NCBI GenBank assembly: GCA_035760865.1
Contig: DASTSE010000157.1
Location: 1-17,917, forward strand
Origin: Dokdonella_A sp035760865
GTDB lineage: Bacteria > Pseudomonadota > Gammaproteobacteria > Xanthomonadales > Rhodanobacteraceae
Reading direction: 5' to 3'
Length of the DNA: 17,917 bases
In this document: piece after piece, positions 6,147 through 12,782 of the stretch
Layout: every line of letters starts with the position of its first letter
Position numbering within the stretch: the stretch's first letter is position 1
The notes under the pieces: generated by a model
Database searches by the model: none
The model's input: only the letters and a program-made list of their open reading frames with translations
Told to the model about the DNA's origin: nothing
Position numbers and translations under genes: made by a program

Positions 6147-7619
6147 TCAGTTGCCGGTGACCGACTGCGAGCCGCCTTCGACGTTGGAGAAGGTTCCGCT
6201 GCCCGGCTTCGATTCGCTGATCACACTCGACGCGGGCGCGATCTTCCCGACCGGCAGCGCGCCGGAATCCCACGCGAAGCGCAGGTCGCTCTTGAACACC
6301 TTCGTCCGCTCGAGATCGTGCTCGTGCTTCGGCGAACCGTAGCTGTCGTACGCGTTCTTCTGGCTGTTCGCGACGAAATACAGCGAATCGCCCGCGACCG
6401 TGCCGTACGTCGGCAGTTCGAACGCGGGATTGGCCGCGTCCAGCGGCATTGCGGCCGTGACGGTCCGCAAATCGTCGCCGAGCGCGATGCGCATCACGCG
6501 CCGCGGCGACATGCCGCTCTGGACCGCCACCAGCCGGTGGTCGTACCAGCTCAGGCCATCGATGCCGCCAAGGGCGAGCTTGGCCGGGTCGTACTTGAGG
6601 TCGAACGGCTTGCCGGCGGCGAGATCGACGCCGAACACCCCGAGCGCGTAGTCGGCGAAGTAGAGCGTCTTCGCGTCGTCGCTGAGCGCAAGGCCGCGGA
6701 TGCTCGTCAGCTTCGGATTGGCGACCATCGGCTTGAGCGCACCGCCGTCGAGGCGATAGATCACGTTGTGCAGGCCGTCGGCAGCGAACACGAGTCCCTT
6801 GCGCGCGGCGATGCTCGACAGCGTGTTCGGTTGGGCGCCGGACGGCAACAGGTACTTCTCGAGCAACTTGCCGTCCGAGAGACGGAACTTGAACACGCCC
6901 GCCTGGCCGTAGTTCGCCTGGCTGAACCCCTTGAAGTACAGCGATGCGGTGCTCGCGACGTAGAGCGCGTCGGCGTCGGCGTCGACGGCCATCGCGTACA
7001 CGCTCCAGAGGCCGTTGTCCGCGCCCGGCGCGATGAATTCGGTGAGCTTGCCGTCGGCATCCGCACGCATGATCGTGCCGTCGCGCACGCTGCCGACCAG
7101 CAGCTGCTTGCGCGTGGGATCCCAGGCGAGCGCTTCGTACAGGTGGTCGCCCGCGGGCAGCGAGAAGGCGACCTTGCCCTCGCCGAACGGCTTCAGGTTC
7201 GACTTCAGACCATCGGTGATGTACGTCCAGACCCTGGTCCCGGTGATCTTGGCGAAATCGGGGTTGTCGGCGAGGTCGTAACCGTAGCCGACGCGCTGCA
7301 TGCCGAGCAGCAGGTCGTAGGCCTTCGTCTTCTCGCCCTGGCGCGCATACGTCGTCGCGAGCGCAAGCTTGAGATCGCCGACGTTGGGCTCGAAGGCGAC
7401 CAGGCGCTCGAGCGTCCACGACAGGCGGTCGAGGTCGTCGCTCTCCTTGTAGAGCGCCGCCGCGCGCAGCAGCGCTGCCGTCGATTGCATCTGGTCGATC
7501 TGGCCCTTCGACAGGTGCCTCGGGTCCAGACCCGCCCCCGTCTGCACCGCGGGCGCGGCCGCAGCGGGGCCTGCCACGAAGGCAAACGCGAAAGTGCATA
7601 GAATGCGGCGGATCATCAT
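6147..7619 (-). CDS. Exported TPR and beta-propeller (SMP-30/NHL-like) protein of unknown function
   Basis: A 490-residue protein starting MMIRRILCTFAFAFVAGPAA, a signal peptide with likely cleavage after the alanine run near residues 19-23, so periplasmic or secreted. Residues about 45-110 look like TPR helices (LLRAAALYKESDDLDRLSW, LALATTYARQGEKTKAYDLL). The remainder has repeated strands typical of a six-bladed propeller: YEALAWDPTRKQLLVGS, YAMAVDADADALYVAS, SIAARKGLVFAADG, GLALSDDAKTLYFAD, GIDGLSWYDHRLVAVQS. This resembles SMP-30/gluconolactonase or NHL proteins, some of which are Ca-dependent lactonases. I cannot identify the metal ligands, so no catalytic claim is made. The start is set by GAGGAA seven bases before 7619. 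It is transcribed divergently from the Nudix gene and has no obvious functional partner nearby. Confidence 0.8.
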   Translation of the reverse strand: MMIRRILCTFAFAFVAGPAAAAPAVQTGAGLDPRHLSKGQIDQMQSTAALLRAAALYKESDDLDRLSWTLERLVAFEPNVGDLKLALATTYARQGEKTKAYDLLLGMQRVGYGYDLADNPDFAKITGTRVWTYITDGLKSNLKPFGEGKVAFSLPAGDHLYEALAWDPTRKQLLVGSVRDGTIMRADADGKLTEFIAPGADNGLWSVYAMAVDADADALYVASTASLYFKGFSQANYGQAGVFKFRLSDGKLLEKYLLPSGAQPNTLSSIAARKGLVFAADGLHNVIYRLDGGALKPMVANPKLTSIRGLALSDDAKTLYFADYALGVFGVDLAAGKPFDLKYDPAKLALGGIDGLSWYDHRLVAVQSGMSPRRVMRIALGDDLRTVTAAMPLDAANPAFELPTYGTVAGDSLYFVANSQKNAYDSYGSPKHEHDLERTKVFKSDLRFAWDSGALPVGKIAPASSVISESKPGSGTFSNVEGGSQSVTGN

Positions 7620-7691
7620 TCGATCGTTCCTCGATGGGGGTCCGGCCATGGACCGCCAAACCGCTGAATAGTTTCAGGAAAGCCGCGCACA

Positions 7692-8228
7692 ATGACCGAA
7701 ACGGAAACGCTTTGCAACGGAAAATGGCTGCGCCTCAAGCGCCGCGGCCGCTGGGAGTACGCCGAGCGCACCAATCCCGGTGGCGGCGTCATGATCATCG
7801 CGGTGACGCCGGCGGATCGCATCCTGTTCGTCGAACAGTATCGCCCCGCGATCGAATGCATGACGATCGAGATGCCGGCGGGCCTCGTCGGCGACGTCGC
7901 GAGCAGCGCCGGCGAGAGCGCGGTCGAGGCCGCCCATCGCGAGCTCGTCGAGGAAACGGGCTACCGCGCCGGCCACATCGACTTCCTCATGTCCGGCCCG
8001 ACGTCGGCCGGCATGAGCAACGAGATCCTCGCGTTCGTGCTCGCGCGCGATCTCGAGCGCGTCCACCAGGGCGGCGGCGACGAGACCGAGGAGATCACCG
8101 TGCACGAAGTCCCGCGCCACGAAGCCGCCGCGTGGCTCATCGAGAAGATCAACGCCGGCTACTCGATCGACCCGAAGATGTTCGCGGGCCTCTACATGCT
8201 CGACCACGCCTCGCTGTTCGCACGCTGA
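7692..8228 (+). CDS. Nudix hydrolase, ADP-ribose pyrophosphatase type
   Basis: A 178-residue Nudix protein that likely hydrolyses ADP-ribose or a similar nucleoside diphosphate derivative. The Nudix helix is intact: E75-SAVEAAH-R83-E84-L85-V-E87-E88-T-G90-Y91, supplying the metal-binding glutamates. The upstream segment EMPAGLVGDVASSAGE (60-75) keeps the ExPAG pattern of ADP-ribose pyrophosphatases but has about five extra residues between the conserved glycine (64) and the first glutamate compared with the GX5E consensus. ILFVEQYRP at 44-52 is the typical ADPRase strand. The ATG at 7692 has AGGAAA about 11 bases upstream. Monocistronic in appearance, divergent from the propeller gene (72-base gap) and followed by the second 9-mer repeat locus. 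Substrate is by family analogy only. Confidence 0.9.
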   Translation: MTETETLCNGKWLRLKRRGRWEYAERTNPGGGVMIIAVTPADRILFVEQYRPAIECMTIEMPAGLVGDVASSAGESAVEAAHRELVEETGYRAGHIDFLMSGPTSAGMSNEILAFVLARDLERVHQGGGDETEEITVHEVPRHEAAAWLIEKINAGYSIDPKMFAGLYMLDHASLFAR

Positions 8229-8249
8229 TCGGGCGGGAAGAGCAAGAGC

Positions 8250-8286
8250 GAAAGATTGAAACACGAAGGACACGAAGGACACGAAG
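8250..8286. repeat. Left array of the second 9-mer repeat locus
   Basis: Identical over 37 bases to 2711-2747: GAAAGATTGAAA followed by three 9-mers. It begins 22 bases after the Nudix stop. AGCAAGA also precedes both copies, so the homology starts before the array. Confidence 0.85.
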
Positions 8287-8401
8287 TAGAGCAAAGACTT
8301 TGAGATTGACGGAGGAAAGCGTTTTTGATGAAAAGCTCATCGGCTTTCGCTTTTTCCGTGTGCTCGATGTGCCGTGTTTCAAACTCCTCCCTGATCTTTC
8401 T

Positions 8402-8424
8402 TCCTTCGTGTCCTTCGTGTTTCA
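8402..8424. repeat. Right array of the second 9-mer repeat locus
   Basis: Two inverted 9-mers (TCCTTCGTG) then TTTCA, matching the right end of the first module but with one unit fewer. The copy-number difference fits slippage of a tandem array. It ends 24 bases before the MAPEG stop codon. Confidence 0.85.
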
Positions 8425-8448
8425 GGCTCTCGCTTTCGCCCTCCGATT

Positions 8449-8847
8449 TCAGCGGATCGAAGTGAAGGCGATCCACTGCCAGAGCAGCAGCGCGGCCATG
8501 ACGGCCATGACGCCCCACGTAAGCGCGCTGCCGCTGACGCGGCCGATGCGGGAGAACGACGGGATCGACATGCCGAACGCGTGCAGCACGCGTCCGACGA
8601 GCAGCACGCAGCCGCACGCGTGCAGCCACGGCGTCTGGGTCTGGTTCCATTCGAGCAGCGCGAGCAGGATGAGCGCGAGCGGCAGGTACTCGGTCGCGTT
8701 CGCATGCGCGCGGATGCGCAGGAACATGTCGTGGTCGCCGCCGTCGCCCGTGTAGATGCGCTTGCCGCGGCGGCCGAGCGACGTGCGCAAGGCCAGCACG
8801 AGCACGAGCAGGGTCGCGAGCGCGGCATAGATGGCGGTGATGTGCAT
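8449..8847 (-). CDS. MAPEG family membrane protein
   Basis: A 132-residue integral membrane protein of the MAPEG superfamily (membrane-associated proteins in eicosanoid and glutathione metabolism), as often found in proteobacteria. Four hydrophobic helices are visible at about residues 3-21, 53-66, 75-92 and 107-126. The family motif RAHANATEYLPLALILLALL is at 46-65, followed by the LHACGCVLLVGRVLHAFGM segment at 75-93. Eukaryotic relatives are glutathione transferases or peroxidases; bacterial ones are mostly uncharacterised, so activity here is unknown. The ATG at 8847 has GAGG six bases upstream. It could use glutathione, and a gamma-glutamyltransferase lies about 1.8 kb upstream, but the genes between argue against a direct link. 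Confidence 0.9.
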   Translation of the reverse strand: MHITAIYAALATLLVLVLALRTSLGRRGKRIYTGDGGDHDMFLRIRAHANATEYLPLALILLALLEWNQTQTPWLHACGCVLLVGRVLHAFGMSIPSFSRIGRVSGSALTWGVMAVMAALLLWQWIAFTSIR

Positions 8848-8933
8848 AGTTGGCCTCGTTGTGGTCGACAGCTACGGTACACGGGCCCGTCATGATCGTC
8901 ACACCGGCGTGCATGCGCTCGGCCCGGGCGACC

Positions 8934-8949
8934 GCGCGGTCGGCCGCGC
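8934..8949. terminator. Hairpin after the TMEM43-like gene
   Basis: GCGCGG-TCGG-CCGCGC is a perfect 6-bp stem with a tetraloop, 22 bases after the TMEM43-like stop codon and before the MAPEG gene. No U-tract. It is a possible end of the MBL-TMEM43 transcript. Confidence 0.35.
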
Positions 8950-8971
8950 GCCTTCGGCGGGTCCCTCGGAA

Positions 8972-9673
8972 TCAGCGTTCGATCGCCCGCAAGCGTCCGT
9001 CCTGCTGCACGCCGACGACGCGTCGCACACGTCCGCCGGGCACCACGCGGTAGGCGACCCGCAGGTCGCCCGCCGCGGGCCGCGCCGGGTCGCCCGTGCA
9101 GAGCGCGCCGTCACATTCACGGAACGTCGCCGCGAGGTTCGGCGGCAGGCGCGCGATCGAGACCGGATACGCCTGCGGCGTCGCGCCTTCGGCGGCGAGG
9201 TTCGCGTCGACCGCATACGCGCCAAGCCGCACCTCGGCCGCGGGAAACCGCTCGCTCGCGAACGGAAACGGCGCGTCGTTGCGATGGCCCTCCGGTTCCC
9301 GGAACGCGTGCGCGTCGATCCTCTGCGGCGACCATTCGAGCGCGTAGCGGCACTGCGCACCGGCGCAGTGCTCGCGCCATTGCAGCATCTGGACGTCGCG
9401 CAGCAGCACGACCGCGTCGGCCTGGATCGCGAGCTGCGCGTCGCGCGCGGGCCGCACGACACGCAGCGGTCCTTCGAGTTCGATCTCGCGGCCTTCGTTG
9501 CGCGCATCGACGCGCTCCGGAGTCGCGGCAACCGGCTGTTCCCGCGGGTTCGCAAACGGCGTCGTGCGCGGATAGCGGTACCGCCACCACGCGGCCGCGC
9601 CGACCGCGATGACGACGGCCGCGACGAGCAACAGGGCCGGCCCGCCGCGGGAACGGCGTCCGCGCCGCGCCAT
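8972..9673 (-). CDS. TMEM43-family membrane protein, short form
   Basis: A 233-residue protein with one N-terminal transmembrane helix (about 12-30, basic residues before it) and a soluble region recognisably of the TMEM43/LUMA family (PF07787). Supporting segments are ELEGPLRVVRPARD at 65-78, VQMLQWREHC at 94-103, YALEWSPQRIDAHAFREPEGH at 110-130 and FPFASERFPAAEVRLGAY at 136-153. Known bacterial members are usually about 350-400 residues with further helices at the C-terminus; this one stops soon after the LRVAYRVVP segment (204-212), so it is either a short natural form or C-terminally truncated. I found no obvious continuation downstream in the 124-base gap. Its ATG overlaps the MBL hydrolase stop by one base (TGATG), which implies translational coupling. 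Function is unknown; a membrane-stress or scaffold role is only analogy. Confidence 0.82.
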   Translation of the reverse strand: MARRGRRSRGGPALLLVAAVVIAVGAAAWWRYRYPRTTPFANPREQPVAATPERVDARNEGREIELEGPLRVVRPARDAQLAIQADAVVLLRDVQMLQWREHCAGAQCRYALEWSPQRIDAHAFREPEGHRNDAPFPFASERFPAAEVRLGAYAVDANLAAEGATPQAYPVSIARLPPNLAATFRECDGALCTGDPARPAAGDLRVAYRVVPGGRVRRVVGVQQDGRLRAIER

Positions 9674-10536
9674 CAGGCCGCCTCGCCGACGAGTTCGGCG
9701 AGCTCGCCGCGCGTGCCGAAGCGCCCCTTCTCGTCGCGCGTCACGTGCGCGCAGGCGCAACCGACGTCGTGCGTGAAGAACAGGCGCACGTCGCGCGCGA
9801 GCTTGTCCTCGAGGAATGCGCGCTTCTCGTCGATGAGCAGTTCCGGATAGCGGTCGTAACCCATCGTGATCGGCAGGTGAACCCAGGGCCGGCCCGGAAT
9901 CAGGTCGGCGCAGAAGACGATGCCGCCGGTTGGGGTCGTGATCTCCGACAGCATGAGGCCCGGCGTGTGGCCGTTCGAATAGGTGAATCGCACCTGCATG
10001 CCGAGGCTGAGCGAATGCGTGCCTTGCACGCGTTCGAGCCGGCCCGAGGCTTCGAGCAGCGGCTGCAACTTGGCGATGAACGATGCGCGATCGCGCGGAT
10101 GCGGGTGCGTCGCGCGTTGCCAGCACTCCTCGCCGACGATGTAGGTCGCGTTCGGGAACAGCAGGCTCGGCGCCTTGCCCGCCTCCCACGCCGCGAGCAG
10201 GCCGCCCGCGTGGTCGAAGTGCAGGTGCGATACGACGACCGCGTCGATGTCTTCGTGGCCGAATCCCGCCGCCCGCAGCGAGTCGAGCAGCACGTGGCGA
10301 TCCTCGACCACGCCGAAGCGCTCGCGCATCCTGGGTTCGAAGAATGCGCCGATGCCGGTCTCGAACAGCACGGTCTTGCCGTTGAGGCCTTCGACGAGCA
10401 GCGCGCGGCACGCGAGGGGGATGCGATTGTCGGCGTCCGGCGCGATCCAGTGTTCCCACATCGCGCGCGGGACGTTGCCGAACATCGCGCCGCCGTCGAG
10501 CTTCTGCGAATTGCCGATGATGGACCAGAGTTTCAC
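9673..10536 (-). CDS. MBL-fold metallo-hydrolase
   Basis: A 287-residue metallo-beta-lactamase-fold hydrolase with the zinc motif HLHFDH at 104-109, a further ligand His190 in SNGHTPG, Asp211 in FCADLIPG and His256 in FFTHD: a complete two-metal site. Related proteins include lactonases and glyoxalase II-like enzymes, but the substrate cannot be read from sequence. There is no signal peptide, so it is cytoplasmic. The N-terminus KLWSIIGNSQKLDGG is family-like and begins after a GTG at 10536; no ATG lies in frame nearby, so the GTG is my start. The gene follows ggt by 74 bases in the same orientation and may be read through from it. It overlaps the TMEM43-like gene at TGATG. Confidence 0.88.
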   Translation of the reverse strand: MKLWSIIGNSQKLDGGAMFGNVPRAMWEHWIAPDADNRIPLACRALLVEGLNGKTVLFETGIGAFFEPRMRERFGVVEDRHVLLDSLRAAGFGHEDIDAVVVSHLHFDHAGGLLAAWEAGKAPSLLFPNATYIVGEECWQRATHPHPRDRASFIAKLQPLLEASGRLERVQGTHSLSLGMQVRFTYSNGHTPGLMLSEITTPTGGIVFCADLIPGRPWVHLPITMGYDRYPELLIDEKRAFLEDKLARDVRLFFTHDVGCACAHVTRDEKGRFGTRGELAELVGEAA

Positions 10537-10610
10537 GTCGAATACCCGTTCATGTGTACCGCGGTGCAGGGAGAACTGCTTCTGTGGGAGACACAGTGCG
10601 CGGCCTGGGT

Positions 10611-12296
10611 CTATTTGACAATGCCGCTGCCCGAATCGCCACGCGGATCGCTGCCCGCGTGCATCTCCCCGGTCTTGCTGTTCCAGCTCACGACGTTCAT
10701 GAACCCGAACGGCCACGTGCTTGCGGCGACGTTCACGGCGTGACCCATCGCCTCCAGCGCGGCTTTCTCCGCCGGCGTGAATGCACCTGCCTCGGCCTCG
10801 ATCACGTCGGGCATGTACTGATGGTGATAGCGACGCAGCGCGACGATCTTCTCGGGCGTCTCGCCGTCGACGAAGGCGAGGATGCCTTCGAGCACCATCG
10901 TGATGATGTAGCTGCCGCCCGGGGTGCCGATCACGCCGATGCGGTCCTTGCCGACGATGAAGCTCGGCGTCATCGACGACAGCGGGCGGCTGCCGGGCTT
11001 GGGCGCGTTGTTGTCGTTGCCGAGCAGGCCGTACGCGTTCGGCTTGCCGGGGACGAGCGCGAAGTCGTCCATCTCGTTGTTGAGCACGAAGCCGGTGCCC
11101 GCGACGACGAACTTCGAGCCGAGCGTCGTATTCACGGTCTGCGTGCCGGAGACGAGGTTGCCGTCGCGATCGATGATCGAGAAGTGCGAGGTGTGCATGC
11201 TCTCGGGCGGCGCCATGTAGCCGGGCAGCATGTCGCTCGGCGTCGCCTTGTCCGGATGGATCGACGCGCGCAGGCCGGCCGCATAGAGCGGATTGGTCAG
11301 CTCGGCCACCGGCATCTTCACGAAGTCCGGATCGCCGAGGTACTCGGCGCGATCGCGGTACGCACGGCGCATCGCCTCCACGGTCACGTGCACGCGGTGC
11401 GCGCGGTCGAGCCTGGCGAGGTCGTAACCGCCGAGGATGTTGAGCATCTCGGCGAGCGCGATGCCGCCCGACGACGGCGGCGGAGCGGTCACGATGTGCC
11501 AGTCGCGGTATTCGAACGCGATCGGTGCGCGTTCCTTGACCTCGTACCGCGCGAGGTCGTCCGCGCTCCAGCGTCCGCCCGCTGCGCGCACGCCGCCGAC
11601 GAGGCGGGTGGCGATCTCGCCGCGGTAGAAGCCGTCGTTGCCGTCGCGCGCGATCGCCTCGAGCACGCGCGCGAGATCGGGCAGCCGCAAGGTCCAGCCC
11701 TGCTTCGGCGACGCGCCCTTGTCGAGGTACAGCGCCGCCGACGCGGGCCAGCGCATGAGCGTGTCGCGCTGGCGCGCGATGCCCCTGAGGCAACGCGGGT
11801 CGGGCTGGAAACCGTTGCGCGCGATACGGATCGCCGGCGCGAGCGATTTCGACAGCGGCAGCTTTCCATAACCCTTCGCGAGCGCGACGAGCGCCGCGGG
11901 TTCGCCCGGTATCGCGGCCGCGAGCGGGCCGTTGAGCGCGTGGTCGCGGTCGGGCCGGCCGTTCGCATCGAGATAGTCCTTCGGGTCGACCGCCGCCGGC
12001 GCGGTCTCGCGCGCGTCGAGCATGACTTCCTTGCCGTCCGACGCACGCCGCAGCAGGAACAACCCGCCGCCGCCGATGCCCGAACTCTGCGGCTCGACCA
12101 CCGACAGCGTCGCCGCGACCGCGACCGCGGCGTCGAACGCGTTGCCGCCCATCTCGAGCGCCTCGAAGCCCGCCTGCGTCGCGAGCGTGTGCGCGGTCGC
12201 GATCGCCGCATGGCGAGGCTTGTCCGCAGCCGATGCCGCGGCGCATTCGAACGCGACGAACGCGGCGAGGATGGTCTGCTTCCAGCGACGGTTCAT
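10611..12296 (-). CDS. ggt: Gamma-glutamyltransferase (glutathione hydrolase) precursor
   Basis: A 561-residue periplasmic enzyme that cleaves or transfers the gamma-glutamyl group of glutathione. The N-terminus MNRRWKQTILAAFVAFECAA is a signal peptide, with cleavage likely after ASA near residue 23. The proenzyme cleaves itself before the catalytic threonine, which I place at Thr369 in MHTSHFSIIDRDGN (TTHYS in E. coli, so the second Thr is Ser here). Other conserved blocks: GGNAFDAAVAVAATLSVVEP, SSGIGGGGLFLL, RPLSSMTPSFIV and TPGGSYIITMV (substrate-binding loop), and the C-terminal GDSGSG. Length is normal. The ATG at 12296 has GAGGAA eight bases upstream. The upstream 154-base gap contains a REP-like palindrome. 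Precursor processing is family knowledge. Confidence 0.96.
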   Translation of the reverse strand: MNRRWKQTILAAFVAFECAAASAADKPRHAAIATAHTLATQAGFEALEMGGNAFDAAVAVAATLSVVEPQSSGIGGGGLFLLRRASDGKEVMLDARETAPAAVDPKDYLDANGRPDRDHALNGPLAAAIPGEPAALVALAKGYGKLPLSKSLAPAIRIARNGFQPDPRCLRGIARQRDTLMRWPASAALYLDKGASPKQGWTLRLPDLARVLEAIARDGNDGFYRGEIATRLVGGVRAAGGRWSADDLARYEVKERAPIAFEYRDWHIVTAPPPSSGGIALAEMLNILGGYDLARLDRAHRVHVTVEAMRRAYRDRAEYLGDPDFVKMPVAELTNPLYAAGLRASIHPDKATPSDMLPGYMAPPESMHTSHFSIIDRDGNLVSGTQTVNTTLGSKFVVAGTGFVLNNEMDDFALVPGKPNAYGLLGNDNNAPKPGSRPLSSMTPSFIVGKDRIGVIGTPGGSYIITMVLEGILAFVDGETPEKIVALRRYHHQYMPDVIEAEAGAFTPAEKAALEAMGHAVNVAASTWPFGFMNVVSWNSKTGEMHAGSDPRGDSGSGIVK

Positions 12297-12331
12297 GGAG
12301 TGTTCCTCGCCCGGGGGGATTGCGGATTCTG

Positions 12332-12365
12332 CGTCATTCCCGCGATCGCCGGCAAAGCGGGCATC
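12332..12365. repeat. REP-like palindromic repeat upstream of ggt
   Basis: The left arm GTCATTCCCGC and the right arm GCGGGCATC enclose a short variable centre. This is the same family as 17724-17750, with an imperfect right arm (GCATC in place of GAATC). It lies in the ggt 5' region, 36 bases from the start codon. Confidence 0.6.
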
Positions 12366-12403
12366 GCGCTCGACGCGAGCGACGGTGCGCGCGTCGCGCC
12401 TGC

Positions 12404-12436
12404 CGCCGCATCGCGCGACACCGACACGATGCGGCG
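12404..12436 (-). terminator. Hairpin downstream of the ferredoxin gene
   Basis: CGCCGCATCG (12404-12413) pairs perfectly with CGATGCGGCG (12427-12436) around a 13-base loop, 14 bases after the ferredoxin stop codon. It is likely the end of the rsmD-coaD-lipoprotein-fdx transcript, although no U-tract follows. Confidence 0.5.
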
Positions 12437-12450
12437 CGATCCGGGGCGAT

Positions 12451-12696
12451 TCAACCCGTGAGGCGCTCGTACTTCTCGAGCAGCTCGTCACGCGACTCCG
12501 GATGCTCCGGGTCGGCGATGATGCACTCGACCGGGCACACGGCGACGCACTGCGGCTCGTCGTAGTGGCCGACGCATTCCGTGCAGAGGGTCGGCGCGAT
12601 CTCGTAGAACTCGCTGCCGAGGCTGATCGCCTTGTTCGGACAGACCGGCTCGCAGACGTCGCAGTTGACGCACTGGTCCGTGATCTTGAGCGACAT
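12451..12696 (-). CDS. YfhL-type 2[4Fe-4S] ferredoxin
   Basis: An 81-residue ferredoxin beginning MSLKITDQCVNCDVCEPVCP, the Alvin-type (YfhL-like) family. Eight clustered cysteines form two motifs, CVNCDVCEPVCP (C-x2-C-x2-C-x3-C) and CTECVGHYDEPQCVAVCP (C-x2-C-x8-C-x3-C); the eight-residue spacer is diagnostic of this family. It would carry electrons at low potential in the cytoplasm; the partner is not known. The ATG at 12696 directly follows a C-rich repeat arm (CCCCATTTCCC on the minus strand) and has no Shine-Dalgarno, which is odd for a gene in an otherwise well-signalled operon. The neighbours coaD and rsmD are conserved in this order in xanthomonads (from memory). Confidence 0.95.
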   Translation of the reverse strand: MSLKITDQCVNCDVCEPVCPNKAISLGSEFYEIAPTLCTECVGHYDEPQCVAVCPVECIIADPEHPESRDELLEKYERLTG

Positions 12697-12782
12697 GGGA
12701 AATGGGGAGCGGGAATCGGGAGCCGGGAAGCGCGTCGGCGCTGCGGCGCGACGAATCCCGACTCCCGAAGTCGATTCCCCGC
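12697..12782. repeat. G-rich inverted repeat element between lipoprotein and ferredoxin genes
   Basis: An 86-base gap is filled by an imperfect inverted repeat. The left arm has GGGGAGCGGGAATCGGGAG and the right arm AATCCCGACTCCCGAAG then TCGATTCCCC; a central hairpin is CGTCG...CGACG. The left arm (12697-12727) has five runs of three or more G with 3-4 base loops, a G-quadruplex motif on the plus strand that touches the ferredoxin start codon. It resembles the GGGATTN element at 17627-17881 but is not identical. Confidence 0.65.

Larger units (their letters stand above)
8250..8424. mobile_element. Gene-free relative of the GxxExxY module (MITE-like)
   Basis: Terminal inverted 9-mer arrays as at 2711-3182, but the 115-base interior has no GxxExxY sequence. 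It contains a degenerate inward copy of the repeat at about 8355-8382 (CCGTGTGCTCGATGTGCCG then TGTTTC). It also has a hairpin: GAAAGC (8315-8320) pairs with GCTTTC (8343-8348), and GATGA (8327-8331) with TCATC (8337-8341). It sits between the convergent Nudix and MAPEG genes, a neutral place for insertion. Non-autonomous mobility, or a remnant after deletion, is inference. Confidence 0.5.

Noticed and set aside
10537..12246. Upstream extension of the MBL hydrolase frame (total 857 codons)
   Set aside because: The extension overlaps ggt in another frame and is Arg-rich without domain content; family similarity begins at KLWSIIGNSQ after the GTG at 10536.
10554..12461. Plus-strand open frame of 635 codons opposite ggt
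   Set aside because: Antisense shadow of the gamma-glutamyltransferase gene; composition is Arg/Asp/Glu/His-rich without motifs.
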